A DNA stretch of 64,000 bases from Cladobotryum mycophilum (GCA_036429605.1 CM071591.1:5456001-5520000), one strand, 5' to 3'; positions 10,513 to 22,752 are shown, numbered from the stretch's first letter. Translations and numbers: made by a program. The notes: generated by a model from the letters alone, not told the origin.

Positions 10513-10883
10513 CTTTTCAGCCCCAAGCAAGACACACTCCCTTACCAGCCTCACATTTGTTCAAGGTCAGTGTTTTTTCTCCCTCGTCTCACTGACATGA
10601 CGTTCAGTGTCTCAACGATTAGTAAATCAACTCGAATTAATCCAACCAACGGACTTCTGCTAACGCCCCTTGTTCACCGTCGGCAGCTTAGAGCCATGCC
10701 AATTCGCTATGATCGCTGTGGTCGCTTTTGTGGCATACATCGCCTACCCCGAACATCCTCGGATCAGACCCCGTAAAACCCCATATTTTCTTTTCATGCC
10801 ACATTTTTCCGACTTGATCAATTCTTCAAACTGCCCTACGGACCTGCACGGACTCTGTCTCTACTCAAAACCCCAAACCCACC

Positions 10884-11609
10884 ATGTCTTTTGTCAGCAT
10901 CGCCGAAACACCACTCCACAATGCCTTGTTGTGCATATCTATCGCCGCAGCCGTTTTTTACGGCTTCATGATCCGTGAACGGCCCGCATCTTCCCGGCGC
11001 ACAGTAGCCAAAACCCTGGCTACAGCACTTCTCTCTGCGACTGTGGCTCTGCGTGACGGTCCTCCTCTTCTCATGACAGCTCTGGCTCTGGGCGCCGCCG
11101 GAGATGCATTTCTCGCTTGGGAGGACATGCTGGAATCATCCTCCAAGCGCAAACCCAACAGCAACAGTGAAACAGACACAGCATTCTTGTACGGGCTTTG
11201 CAGCTTCTTAGTCTCGCACATCTGCTACGCTTCTCTCTTTTTCCAAAACCACAGCGGTCTAACCAATTTCCTGTCTGATCTATGGCGCTCCACTCTGGCC
11301 CTCGGCATACTCATACTAGGCCCTGTCATGGTCTTTGTCTTGACGCCACGTGTTGGCCAGCATCTGCGCTTACCAGTGATGGGCTACGCCATTGCCATTC
11401 TGGCCATGGTCCTGACTGCGCTACCGTTGAAAAGCAGCCGAGTTGTCGCAGGCGGAATTATGTTTGCTGTTTCCGATGCCATCCTCTCTGCTGATAAATT
11501 TCTTCTCACATCGACGTCATCGCTTCGGGTTGGATTGCAGTATGCGGTCTGGGTTCTGTATTACTCGGCTCAATTACTGATTTCCGTTGGAGTCTTGAAC
11601 TCTATTTAG
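10884..11609 (+). CDS. YhhN/TMEM86 family membrane protein (lysoplasmalogenase-like)
   Basis: A single-exon gene of 241 aa; the ATG sits in a good context (CCCACCATGTC). The protein is almost wholly hydrophobic, with about eight predicted TM segments. It has the family-type segments LALGAAGDAFLAWED (conserved Gly-Asp-x3-Leu region), GLCSFLVSHICYASLF, and near the C-terminus GGIMFAVSDAILSADKF and YAVWVLYYSAQLLI. Characterised relatives (TMEM86A/B) hydrolyse the vinyl-ether bond of lysoplasmalogen at membranes. Ascomycetes are not known for plasmalogens, so the fungal substrate may differ. It is divergently transcribed from the ADH. Confidence 0.8.
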   Translation: MSFVSIAETPLHNALLCISIAAAVFYGFMIRERPASSRRTVAKTLATALLSATVALRDGPPLLMTALALGAAGDAFLAWEDMLESSSKRKPNSNSETDTAFLYGLCSFLVSHICYASLFFQNHSGLTNFLSDLWRSTLALGILILGPVMVFVLTPRVGQHLRLPVMGYAIAILAMVLTALPLKSSRVVAGGIMFAVSDAILSADKFLLTSTSSLRVGLQYAVWVLYYSAQLLISVGVLNSI

Positions 11610-12549
11610 TAGTGGGTGAAAGAAAAAAAACATCTTTTGCGAATGTTCATTTTTCTCATGGTTACATATGTTGGTGAATGCGACAGAGTGCACCTGGACG
11701 CTCATCCCAGGCCTGTGAATCCTACCCTGTAATACTGGGTAATGAACTGCCTTTTGCGAAGCGAGATCTCGGAACCGACACCCATTCTGAATTTCAAGTT
11801 GTCAACAATATCCAATCACTTTGAAGACATGTGCCCGTCTATTTCAAATATGGGGAAAAGTGTAAAGGTCAAAGGCAAAAATGGTCGCCAAGGTAGCATC
11901 GAAAGCACACTCATACTCAATCCAGCACATACCTACTAAAATAGAGCCATCATGTAGGCACGGCGGGTTAACTTCAATTGCCAACGGCCTGTAGTGACTT
12001 CGGGAACATCTAAAAGGACTGAGCCTTCGGGCCACCGGCGTATTGGAGTCTAGACTCACGACTTTTGTTATGTCGTTAGTCGCGCAAGTGGAAATAATGG
12101 CGGGCAAGCCCTGTATCTTGCCTACCTGTCGCATCTTCGCTGAGACTTGGGGGCCGCGATGTATGGATTCCGTCCGCTGCACCAAGATACGGGCCGATTC
12201 CGTATTCATTTGGCAGACACTTTCTAATACAAATTGTCTATGGCAAAAGCAACTCCATGCCTATACACGCCAATGAAATTGTGGCGAATGTGCGGAATCA
12301 AGAGATGCTTCTCGGGCACTTTCATGAGCGCGCTACGTTGACTACCTACTTTGATACGTAGGTAACAGGGTATCAAGAGTATCAATGCAAGAAATTCCAT
12401 GAACAATACAGCTGGAAATTCTGTTCTGAAAATATGATATTATAAGATGTACAATGAGACGCAGTTTCTTTACCACCATTTTGAAGGGCTCATAGCGGTT
12501 TTGTGCAGGTCCCTGGCCAAGCAAGTTCCGCATCGCAGGAGCATGAGCA
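11610..12549. other. Intergenic, about 0.9 kb
   Basis: This stretch runs from the TMEM86-like stop to the tRNA. No convincing coding frame or repeat is visible. Confidence 0.45.
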
Positions 12550-12631
12550 GCCCGCTTGGCTAAGTGGTATAGCGTGTCACTAGTAAAAACTTGACATGAC
12601 AAGGTCATCAGTTCGATTCTGATAGTGGGCA
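12550..12631 (+). tRNA. tRNA-Thr (anticodon AGT) with a 10-base intron
   Basis: The acceptor arm GCCCGCT pairs with AGTGGGC (one G:U). The D arm holds GGCTAAGTGGTATAGC. The anticodon stem TGTCA pairs with TGACA around the loop CTAGTAA, anticodon AGT. The T arm ATCAG-TTCGATT-CTGAT is perfect, and the discriminator base is A. Ten extra bases lie in the anticodon loop after position 37, where nuclear tRNA introns sit. The mature length would be 72 nt. Confidence 0.9.
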
Positions 12632-13544
12632 GTTGCGTCTCTTTTTGCGTCCAGGGGGCTCTTTTCTTTTTTGTCTTTCTGGCAGCAGACTTTGTACATT
12701 TCTTTGGCAACCTCGCACATATAATTTTTCAAGTGTCCCCCATCTATGCAGTCTCAGTTCGATGCCCATGTCTCCAACGCACACGTTCGGTTGGTTACAG
12801 GTACCGAGCCTTCATCCAGCAAAACACGGTAGCGTTCGTTGTAGTGCTGACGGATGTCGTATTGTCATCACCGTACTTCGACCAATCTCACGATAAGCTT
12901 AAGTTTTTGGCATAATGAGTATGGATACAAAAGCCAAGGACGTCGTATTGTCGCGTCGCATTGACGTCCTGTTGCATTGCAGCATATCTGTGCCAAGTGT
13001 GCAGCATCATCGGTTCTCGGTAACGGAGGTCTCTCGAAGCGCTCCCCCAACCATCTACCGCTCCCGACAAGCGTTGATGCAACGTTCATTTTCTTCTTCG
13101 TGCATGGTAGCATATGTCCACTTTTGATGATCCTCACATTATACTACAGGCGCTGGGCGCAACGGGACGTGCATCGAAGAGCTGAGCGGCATTTTGCACT
13201 TCTCGACACTCCATGCTAGTTGGGAAGAAACGAGTTTTGTCGGCGCATTGGACATCAATCAAATCGACGCTTTGCATGCCTAACGAAGCAACAGTCAATA
13301 GGCCTCTATGCAAATGTTACAGAGTCATCACTCATCGTGAGCAGAGGTGGAGAAAAATCCCTTACACAATGGTGTGTATTGAAGTTATGTCCTTCATCGC
13401 AGTCGGGAACCCCGATGATAACTAATGATACCACTACAAAGGAGTGAGGGCTCTTGAGCATCGCATAATTCCAATACATCCTTTTCCATCCCATATTCCG
13501 CTCTTATTGTATGTTGTTGTTTTTCTTTCATCTTTGCCAACCCT
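12632..13544. other. Intergenic, about 0.9 kb
   Basis: No gene is seen between the tRNA and the 3' end of the cysteine-repeat gene. Short frames here lack any protein-like character. Confidence 0.45.
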
Positions 13545-15020
13545 TCAAAACCACCAAACCGGTCCACATCCAGTGTCATCATCGTCATTAGTGCCTGTCA
13601 TTACTAGCTGACATGCATTACTTGCGGGAGGGAGGGGGATAGTAGGGAGGGGAGGCTGGTAGGGCTTCGCGCACTTTTTCTGCAAGTTATCCCAAGTCTG
13701 ACCGCTCGGGCAAGCACAGGTCTTGTCCTTGGAATTGAACATCTCTCCCTTGTTGTGGCATACGCAACACTTCTGAGAGCCATCGTATGAAGCATCGTTG
13801 CCGCAGTCAGGAGAGCACTGATGACCATCCCAAGATGAGCCACTTGGGCAGCTGCAGGTCTTTGATCCTTGGTTGAAGACCTCACCCTTGTTGTGGCACA
13901 CGCAGCATTTCTGTCCATCGTCATAGGAGGCATCACGACCACAGTCAGGAGCACACTCGCGACCGTTCCACGATGTTCCAGAAGGGCAGCTGCAAGTCTT
14001 GGATCCTTGATTGAAAACCTCGCCCTTGTTGTGACAAACACAGCACCTTTGTCCCTGATCGTAAGAAGCATCGTGACCACAATCGGGAACACACTCACGG
14101 CCGTCCCAGACCTTGCCGTTAGGACAGCTGCAAGACTTATCTTTGGGGTTGAAAACTTCACCATTCTTCTTGCAGACGCAACACTTCTGGCGAGAATAGT
14201 AAGAGGCATCACTACCGCAGTCGTCCACACATTCCCATCCGTTCCAAGTCTTGCCTGCGGGGCAGCTGCAGGTCTTGCTCTGAGGATTGAACACTTCGCC
14301 CTTCTTCTTGCAAACACAGCACTTTTGTCCGTCATCGTAGGAGGCATCGCTGCCGCAGTCAGGAGCGCATTCGTGACCGTTCCAGACCTTTCCGGAGGGA
14401 CAGCTGCAGCTCTTGTCCTTGGCATTGAAGATTTCGCCCTGCTTCTTGCAAACGCAGCACTTCTGGCGGGAATCGTAAGAGGCATCGTTGCCACAGTCAT
14501 TCACGCAAGACCATCCATTCCAGGTTTGGCCTGCAGGGCAAGAGCAGCTTTTAGTCTGAGGGTTGTAACTCTGTCCATTCTTCTTGCAAACGCAGCAGCT
14601 CTTGTGGGTGTCCCATGAAGCGTCGTTGCCACAGTTGTTGGAGCATTGATGGCCGTCCCAGGATTGTCCATTCGGGCAACTGCATGTCTTGGAGTTTGAA
14701 TCGTAATTTTGTCCGTGATTCTTGCACTCGCAGCAGTTCTTATTGACGTCCCAGGAGGCATCATTGCCGCAGCTGTGGGTGCTGCACTGCTTGCCATCCC
14801 AGACTTGTCCGTTGGGACAGCCGCAAGTCTTGGAGTGTGAATCGTAGTTTTGTCCGTGATTCTTGCACTCGCAACAGTTCTTGCCGCCATCCCACGAGGC
14901 GTAGCTACCACAATCAGGCTGATTGTTGCGGGCGATGAGACTGCCTCCCTGAGGGCTAGGGATGGCAGAGACGGATTGAAGGGCGACGAGCGCCGCAAAG
15001 AGGACTTGCTTGACCAACAT
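13545..15020 (-). CDS. Secreted protein of nine seven-cysteine repeats
   Basis: A single-exon gene of 491 aa. A signal peptide (MLVKQVLFAALVALQSVSA) and a short linker (IPSPQGGSLIARNNQ) lead into nine tandem units of about 46 residues. A typical unit reads DCGNDASYD, then QKCCVCKKQGEIFN, then SCSCPSGKVWNGHEC, giving seven cysteines per unit (C, CC, C, C, C, C). The first two units have KNCCECKNHGQNYD and the later ones KCCVCHNKGEVFN, so the array shows subfamilies and graded divergence. The tail is Pro-rich (PYQPPLPTIPLPPAS) and ends in GCGPVWWF. I know no enzyme with this array. It resembles fungal cysteine-rich surface or extracellular-matrix proteins, and by pattern alone could be adhesive or wall-associated. 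Like the hydrophobin, it is a repeat-grown secreted protein. The frame is intact. Confidence 0.8.
   Translation of the reverse strand: MLVKQVLFAALVALQSVSAIPSPQGGSLIARNNQPDCGSYASWDGGKNCCECKNHGQNYDSHSKTCGCPNGQVWDGKQCSTHSCGNDASWDVNKNCCECKNHGQNYDSNSKTCSCPNGQSWDGHQCSNNCGNDASWDTHKSCCVCKKNGQSYNPQTKSCSCPAGQTWNGWSCVNDCGNDASYDSRQKCCVCKKQGEIFNAKDKSCSCPSGKVWNGHECAPDCGSDASYDDGQKCCVCKKKGEVFNPQSKTCSCPAGKTWNGWECVDDCGSDASYYSRQKCCVCKKNGEVFNPKDKSCSCPNGKVWDGRECVPDCGHDASYDQGQRCCVCHNKGEVFNQGSKTCSCPSGTSWNGRECAPDCGRDASYDDGQKCCVCHNKGEVFNQGSKTCSCPSGSSWDGHQCSPDCGNDASYDGSQKCCVCHNKGEMFNSKDKTCACPSGQTWDNLQKKCAKPYQPPLPTIPLPPASNACQLVMTGTNDDDDTGCGPVWWF
13660..14912 (-). repeat. Nine ~138 bp coding repeats
   Basis: The DNA of the preceding gene is a tandem array with a period of about 138 bp. 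Each unit carries conserved words for TGCTGCGTTTGCAAG-like (CCVCK) and TGCAGCTGCCC-like (CSCP) segments. Units near the gene's 3' end are most alike, which suggests recent unequal exchange there. Confidence 0.8.
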
Positions 15021-15171
15021 GATGATTGAGCAGTAGGTTGCTCAGACGAATTTGAGTCAACTATATAACGAATGAGGTAAAATGTATCCGAGAGAGGCAC
15101 TTGGCGAGGGAAGCCCGTTGTATATGTTGATGGAGATGAAGAAAGGGAGTGGAGAGGACAATGGATGGATC

Positions 15172-15179
15172 TTATATAG
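15172..15179 (-). promoter_or_regulatory. TATA box of the cysteine-repeat gene
   Basis: The minus strand reads TATATAAG about 150 bases upstream of the ATG at 15020. A second, weaker TATATAG-type word lies at 15061-15067. Confidence 0.4.
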
Positions 15180-18100
15180 ATATTGGCACCTATGAGACTG
15201 GGAGGAGAAAGTCCATATTCTCTCGCCCTGAAAGTGCTTCCCAAGTCAGGGGCCATCATGATAATACTGTCCCTAATCCAACTTCATCGTCAGAGCTAAA
15301 CCGGACTATAATCCACCTTCTTCCCTCCGCAATGCAACTAGATAGCGTTGGGATCTTCGTGGTCTCTTTCCTCGGTTGCCCTAAACAAGTTATTGGTTCA
15401 GCCATGATTCCCCGGACTCTCTTGATTCCGAGTCACTGAGTTGCAGCATGATGCCCAAGGCAGAGTTTTGCTTCTCGGTAGCGAGGCGGTACGGTAAGGC
15501 CACCAGCTGTGCATAATACGAGGTACTCCGATGTCATGATTGGACAGTGAACTCAACTTCATGCACGACATGAATACGACAAGCTTTAACCTTTCAAGCT
15601 TACGACTTACAGTAATGTTTAAGACTATTGCTCAAACCAACAGGCTGGATCCCAGCCCACTTAATTTCTTGATCCCCCAAACTACGCCCGTTCCTGGCTC
15701 GGGGATCGGCCAAAGAGATTCTGGATTTGTGCCGGGCGACTACGTGGAGGAGGCGGAGAAGAGACTGTGCCAACACCAAGTCTTAATTTGGGCTGATCGG
15801 ATGAAGTGCCGTGGGGGCGCACCCACGACCGTTGAATCCGGTTAGAGGCTATATGGCATCGGCTCAAGATGCCGTCTTGGCAACCCTTCGTGCTCCTATG
15901 GTTGTGATGGTGTTGAGATATGTGGTCGGATGGTTTTTCTTTTGTTTAGTAGAGAGACATGTTCATGATGGCACTTGAGAGGCCGTATCGGTTGAGAAAA
16001 TGTGAGGAGCTGCAATATTGTTCCAGATGCTGTTTCAATAAATGCCACTCCGTCCAAGTTGCTCAAATGGTAAAATGATCACTTGAAGCATGGTTTTTAT
16101 TTCGCACATAGATTAGGAACTCATGATAGGGCCACACCGATGGGCATTCGATGCCAACGCGTACATCGGGCCTTATGTTCGGACGTGGATATGCATAAGT
16201 TTGCGCATACAGGATTTCTCAAAGCATGACTTCATTGTTCAACATTAATTGCTTTTTCGGAATCAGGGGTACCCCTAAAATCATTGAGGTCATGGAGGAG
16301 GCAGGTCCCTCACGGAGGTCGCGGACCCTCAGCTGCCAAAAAAAGATCTCGATTCCTCAGACAGCCAAGGGAGAGATACAGTCTAGACAAAGTTGGGAAA
16401 AGATGCGCACTGGAGGGCGTTGAACAACAAGTGCAATGATATTACTTAACAGCATGCCATGGCTTGCATGCGCCTCTGCCGCATCTTCCGGGTCATCGCG
16501 TACGGGTCGTCGGTTGGACAATGCCAGCTCGGTGTGGTCATGCAAGAAATGGTAGGGCCTCTGCACCTTTTACTCCTCTTTCTCTCTCTCATGTCATTCT
16601 TTCTAGGTTTGTATTCAGTCCTTCAGCTTCTGCAGATCATGATTGGGAATACAGCCGCATAGCTCTGATCGACAATGAAGCATGCAGGATCAACTTACTC
16701 CGATGCTCGGCATATACGCTTTTTACCGACAATGTCTCTACATCGGCAAGATCGGAGTTGTATCCCAAAACCATGATCAGTAGCTTCCGGCGTAACGCTA
16801 CCTTGGCAACATACAGTGTGTGGGCGTCGCTTATCGTCTCCCTCTCAATCTTTCATTTCCAGTCCCATCCGTGAACAGGACATTGCTTCTCGCACCGGCT
16901 CCCCACAATGGCGATTGATTGGCGTGTGGAGACCAATGGCCCCCAAGTAACTTCGCTGGTGCTACTATAATTACCTTTGGTCGTATTGAGTGGACGATCA
17001 ATGAGGGGGAATCGATTGAAGAGCCAGCCTCAGCTGAGCCAGAACCTGCACCAAGATCTATGGGGTAGCGTCGCATGCGCTGCCTCTGTATTCGCTTCGA
17101 GAAAAGAAAGGGGGCAGGCAGACTCAGGGCATCCATCAAAAATATACGATTAGGGAAAATAATCATGATGTTAGACAACATCAGGCCTTCAATTAATTAC
17201 AGGACCTTGCCGGTGCGCGTCCCTCATCTTGGAAGTTAAGGCGGTGTCCAAACACGGGGCGTTTATTTGACTCTGGCGCGAAGCCACGGGCTCAATGGAT
17301 CAGCCACCGAGCAAAAAGTAAAAGGCATATCCTTTGTAACATATGCCACATGGCAGTTTTACTAGATTTGTGGACAACCAACCCATAAGCCACGACGGGA
17401 GCCACACCTGAAAGAAACTCCTTGAGGATGCCAGTCGTCCTCTTGGCGCCTAAATCTAGTCTAGGTGCCGGCTTGGAGGTCTTGGTATTTTCCCAGACTG
17501 TTCATGCCAAGCTGTCTCTCAAGCCATTGCTCTTCAGCGCTGTCATTGGATAAAACGTCACGTCACAAAGGAATCATGACTGTCACTGTTGAGACAACGT
17601 TCCGTTCATTTGACGGTGAGGCCCTCGCTATTGAATCAAGCTGACCGAGCTCACAATGGTTTCTCAGGTAGATTCGTCAATCTACGAATCAGACAAAGAA
17701 AGTTTTCATCCTGCAGATGCAGTCCATTGGGGCTCTAATTATATCAGGGTACAGAGACGTGCGAGGGGAGGGGGCATCGTAAGCTAGTGAGAGTCACATA
17801 TGCGATAACGCCTCCTGAAAGTAACTCCATCCACTTCAATCATCGCATGCGTGTAGGGCATGTAGCATTAGACGTTTGAAGTACAATGAGTAATTCACCC
17901 AGGAGAAGGGAGGATTGAAGCGTCGATCGGCATCATATACGTCACTCTAGTTTAGTCAAGCAATGAATGCAGATGGGAATACGAGAAACTAACACATTAT
18001 CTCATAGTCATCAATCACAATGTTATTCATAGTAACTTAGATGAATGACTCATGATCGCCCTCACTTTGCGCCAAGGTCAAATAGAAACATTGATACGCC

Positions 18101-18738
18101 ACTTACAACTCAACGCAATTTCACTCGGAGACCCATTAAATTTCTACTCGCTCGGAATCAAGTACAACCAGATGTGCGGAAACATTCCCCGTGTATAGAT
18201 GACGGAAAGCGAGGCAGATGACAGATAGCACATATTATGCGCAACTAAGCGTTCAAAAGGTTCGTACAATATGTCATTGGTAACATTATATTAGATTTAT
18301 ATTTTCAAGGTCGCGATACTGGGTATTAGGACAGTGAGAAGAATATCAGAGGGGCGACTGTGCGTTAAGAATGTTGAGTTCTAAGCAACCCATTCTTATA
18401 ATTTAAGATTACTAATCTTACAAAATGTCACTACTTGGTAGACTCGCGGATTGTGCCTGTAACATCCAGGTTTTAATGATTGTTCATTTTACAGTCTAAT
18501 AAGATATATACCTAGTCTAGTGCTCTAAGAGTAGTTCACGGAATAAATATACAGATGTTTACCGTTATCGGGGCCCTGCCCGCGTTGCTCGTTACCCATG
18601 CATGCCAAAAATGTGTCCGAAAATGCGTTTCAAATGCGTCCCACATCCATGTCCCAAAACCATCCCAATACAAAGTAAAGGAGAGAAAAGAAAGTGAGAG
18701 TCAAGGTAAAGAAGAAGAAAAAGGGAAGGAAAAAAGAA
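15180..18738. other. Gene-poor stretch, 3.6 kb
   Basis: I find no complete gene on either strand. Frames are short and without recognisable motifs. A/T content rises after about 17.9 kb. The segment may hold unrecognised short genes or decayed sequence. Confidence 0.4.
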
Positions 18739-19740
18739 TCAGCCATGAAGCTCTGTCCACTTGCTATTGATTAAGTGGCAGGCATCTTTTAGTTCGTCGG
18801 TCAGAACACCGACATTTTGTGGTACGAAGAGGTTAAAGTGATGGCCTGGAATGTCCACCACGCGGTTGAAGAAGTGGCGCTCAAATTCCTGCCAGCCAAG
18901 ATCACGGTCATCCCGATGGAGATCCACACGGCACATCGTGCCTGCGGGCGCAGGGGCGACTTCGGATGCCCTCAGGAGAACAGTCGCCGGTCGTGTAGTA
19001 GAAGAAGAGGGGCCGAGGTAGGATTGAAACCGTGCATCAAGTTGGGCGGCAAAGTTCTTGGGGTCATCTTTGCTCTCAATTGGAGATGAGGAGCCTATCG
19101 ACGAGATTTCCCTAAGAAAGCCGCTATCTGAAGTTGAAGACGAGGAATCCCAGAAGTCGGCCTCAGAGGAAGGCGTAGTACTGCCGCTGGATAGGCTGGT
19201 AGAGGTACTGTCGTCCCACGTTGGGGGTGTCCATAATTGGAGCATGGCGGCTGTTTGCTTGAACGATCGAAGGACTGCCACGCGAGTCTCTGCAGGCCAA
19301 GATGTCTTCGAGTCAGGTATGTTCGCACAGATCGGCTGCGGCGCACGTTCCATCTGTTCCTGCGTGGCAGGGAACACACTGTCGATCATAAGTATTCCAG
19401 CCACGCGTAGTTCGTCATCCCCTTCTAGAAGCTTGGCAATCTGGAGTGATATCAGGCCTCCAAGTGACCAGCCGCCTAGGAGGAATGACTCGGTTGGTAG
19501 TGTGCCCTTGGACCGCATGCATCTAATCAGTTCGACATATACTTCGGCCATCTCTTGAATGCCCCCTTTCCAGGGCCGACCTGACTGGAATCGAGGGTTC
19601 TCAATAGTGTATACTGCACGTCCTAGCTGTCCAAGCAAGCGGTAGCTGAAGCATGTGCCGCCTCCATCGTGAATAAGAATAAGAGGCATAGCCCCGTTGC
19701 CCGAGGGCTTTTGAATAACGGACACGGTTGTCCCCAACAT
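18739..19740 (-). CDS. Free-standing thioesterase (PKS/NRPS TE-type alpha/beta hydrolase)
   Basis: A single-exon gene of 333 aa. An N-terminal beta strand and oxyanion region (PLILIHDGGGTCFSYRLLG) precede the nucleophile elbow GGWSLGG (Ser near residue 92), with GILMIDSVFP and a C-terminal GHHFNLFVP carrying the likely catalytic His. The fold and motifs match TE domains that release or edit thioester-bound acyl chains on PKS and NRPS lines, here as a separate protein. About 50 Ser/Thr-rich residues are inserted between strand regions (STSTSLSSGSTTPSSEADFW and SSSSTSDSG), probably a disordered lid loop. It lies 15 kb left of the PKS-NRPS across gene-poor DNA, so membership in that cluster is only a possibility. 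The first Met is used because it is only nine residues ahead of the conserved core. Confidence 0.8.
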   Translation of the reverse strand: MLGTTVSVIQKPSGNGAMPLILIHDGGGTCFSYRLLGQLGRAVYTIENPRFQSGRPWKGGIQEMAEVYVELIRCMRSKGTLPTESFLLGGWSLGGLISLQIAKLLEGDDELRVAGILMIDSVFPATQEQMERAPQPICANIPDSKTSWPAETRVAVLRSFKQTAAMLQLWTPPTWDDSTSTSLSSGSTTPSSEADFWDSSSSTSDSGFLREISSIGSSSPIESKDDPKNFAAQLDARFQSYLGPSSSTTRPATVLLRASEVAPAPAGTMCRVDLHRDDRDLGWQEFERHFFNRVVDIPGHHFNLFVPQNVGVLTDELKDACHLINSKWTELHG

Positions 19741-22700
19741 TGTTAAAGAGGAAATAAGAAGATGAGAAAATGCAAAAGATAAAGAGGCTAACTTCTGATT
19801 ATCAACACGCGGAGCGTACCAGAACGTGGGAAAACACTAGTCTTGTTGTGTTCTACTCTAAAACACGGGTTGCACCTCTGGGACGGGACACATTCACGTT
19901 ATATATGTGTGTCTTTGATTCACCAAACGCCCAGGTCTATGATTACGTCTCCGATGGCAAATACGACGGCACTTGCAGGGCTGTACAACATCTCAGAAAG
20001 GCTTGAGCTTCCTATATTAGCCAGTTAGTCGGCAGGAGCGCTGCACATCACTGGGAAAGATCTAGGGTTCACACCCATTATGTGTCTCTATGTCACAAAT
20101 CATGCCCTCTTGAGACCAGATGGCAAGGGCGTGTGTGAATAATGCCTCACCTCCACCCATCATATTCACTCCACACAGTTCAGTTGCGCCGCTTCGACCC
20201 GATGTTCATTGAAAATCTTCTGTGGCTTCTCAGCTTATCCGCCCAGGTGTGTCTCAGAGGACAATGCCCGTCAACACCATAAGCCAGGGGCCGTAGGCAA
20301 GGTAAGTGGGACTCTATCCGCGGCATTGGATAATTTCAAATGCGTCAGTAACAAGGCTAATTGGCGAAGGGTGTTAAACTAAAGGTGCTTGTCGGCGTGG
20401 AATGGGATCTATGTGCCTCTCTAGTGTATACTACTTCGGTTTTCCCGGCTGTGTGGAATAGAGTTACGTCTCTTGTTGCGGCATACCGAAGCTCAGAAGC
20501 TGGGATAAGACACACAGCCTTGGAAAGCAACCTCTTCGTGGTGCTCATCACGTCAGATTGTTTCGGTTCCTACTTGTAGTTCGGTCTTCGTACCTCATCG
20601 ATAAATTTAGAATTGGGCATTTTCAAATAACTCTTATTTGATACATAGATGTTGCCGAAAGCTTAACGTACACCCCCAAACATCCATGAGATGGGAGGCG
20701 AATACTACATTGATACAATTCTAGAATACGGATTCCATGCGATCCTGAGACAAGCAGACGGAAACAATACGTGAAGTAACCCTAGCCAAAACACGGCTTT
20801 CCGTGCTATAACACCGTCCGTAGGCACCAACGATGTCTTTGAAAGAAAAATCACAATCTTGCTGCTATACGTGTGGCTGAAGCCCGAAGTAAACGCTCAA
20901 AATAGCAAAAGCCTCCGAAGCAGAATCAAGCCTTTCTTCAGGCGGCCAGGGAATAAATTGAATATTCGGCCCTGCCCGTAAATGCCCATGTTGCCAGTAT
21001 GAAGTTGTTGAAAACTTCACACAAAATGCCTTACTTTAATTCTGATTGGTAGATTCATCTCTTATGTACGAATATGTGGAACGCCGAATATATTACCCTA
21101 TTCGGAAGAAGACACCGAATCGTGGATCCTTTTGGCACACGGAACCGCCGTGAATCTGAAACTAAGCTTGGACCGGTAAGACCGATTTAATCATATGTCC
21201 ATAGCTGCTTACTGATTTGCGAGAGCCCTGCAATCCAGTAACACAAGGGCCGTTGCATTGTGGTGGCGGTCCCTCCACGATCTTATAGCAGAAGATCTTC
21301 ATGTACGTAGCGACAGACTAAATACCACGTTGTGACTTGGATTTGATTAATCAGCATGTCTAGTATAATGAGATTCTGGCAACCGCTTGAAGCACAATAA
21401 GATGCGGAGATTAAGTTAAGCATGGAATTTTGTAGATTTCTAGAGCGTTGTTTTACCAACTGCGAAGCTATTGTACATGGTATGTTTTAAAGAATGCCTG
21501 TTGACGTCGATTACATGTGTTACTACAGCACTTTAAGAAACCGTTTTAATTCGGGGATACTTTACGTTAGACATCACTCGTAATAGATACCGCCTGTCAT
21601 TTTCCATAAATCCTAAATCCGATTAATATTGCGCCGTAATCGTCTGTGATTGAGTTCTGATCGCGCAACCTTTCATGCAGACAGCCATCGGAGATTTCGA
21701 TACAAACACATTATAAGATATGTATATGCAAACCAGGGATAAGGCTGAAGCTCTCCCAATGAGGATGACCCAAGGCGAGATGCCTGTTGTCGGCCCTACC
21801 TTATGTATCATTGTCACGTTTCTTGAATATGGATCCTTGCATGAAAACCTTTCTCTACAAGGCTAGGCTTGTCGTTGAACAGAGCCAGGAGGTCGGTACC
21901 AGTGATTGGCTAAGCCCTAGACACTTCGAGGCTTTTACAAATTAATACCTTGTAAGCAGCGAATGCATGGCGCGCTGCTGATCTGCAAGTTCCTAGTTTG
22001 AGCATTAGTTTCATTAGTAACTACTCTTAATCCTTGCGACTGTCACGGATTCTAGATTAGAGCGCTGTAGATCATTAACTAGTCAAATCAGGCACGTTTC
22101 ACGTGTTACACTGCAAGCTTGGAACTAAGTAATAAGGTACACATTAATCTATCAGCAATCGTTTGTTATATTATCGACATGTTTGTCATGAATTCCATGC
22201 CTATAATTTGTGTAAAAATCTTGGTCTCTTCTTTTATCATAGTACCCCAGATTAAATGGCAGACTCCGTACCGATCCGACAAGCTTCATTATTGCCTCCA
22301 GGGCTGTTTCTTGACCCTAATTGTCTGTAAGAAATCTTCGTGACGTTTACTAATGCGTTGTCATAATCTGTAAGTTGCGTCCTTGCGCATAAATCTACTG
22401 TTAATCCCGGACTACCACTGTATAAGCTTGACCATCTCATTCACTAGGTCTTGTCCGCGTGCCATTATTTTCATTATATATATAAGAGTAACAACGTGTG
22501 TTGATGGTGATATACCTGGGCAGTTCAAAGTTTCCCACCATAAAACATGGTAGCTGTATAGGTGAATAATTCCTTACCGTCGCCGCGTCTGACTTTAACC
22601 TTATCTCAGCAAATGCCTTGATGTAGTTAAGAATCTTGTTATAACATTCTACCAAGCATAGACAAAATCAATAGAACAGGAAGTGGAGATGGCTCGTCCA

Positions 22701-22752
22701 ACACAATTGGAGCGCCACACTGATATCCTGTCTTCATTTCTTTGATCGTAGG

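Noticed and set aside
13604..15259. Large open frames in other phases across the cysteine-repeat gene, such as a plus-strand 249-codon frame
   Set aside because: They arise from the periodic DNA of the nine coding repeats. Only the minus-strand frame with the signal peptide and cysteine pattern is coherent.
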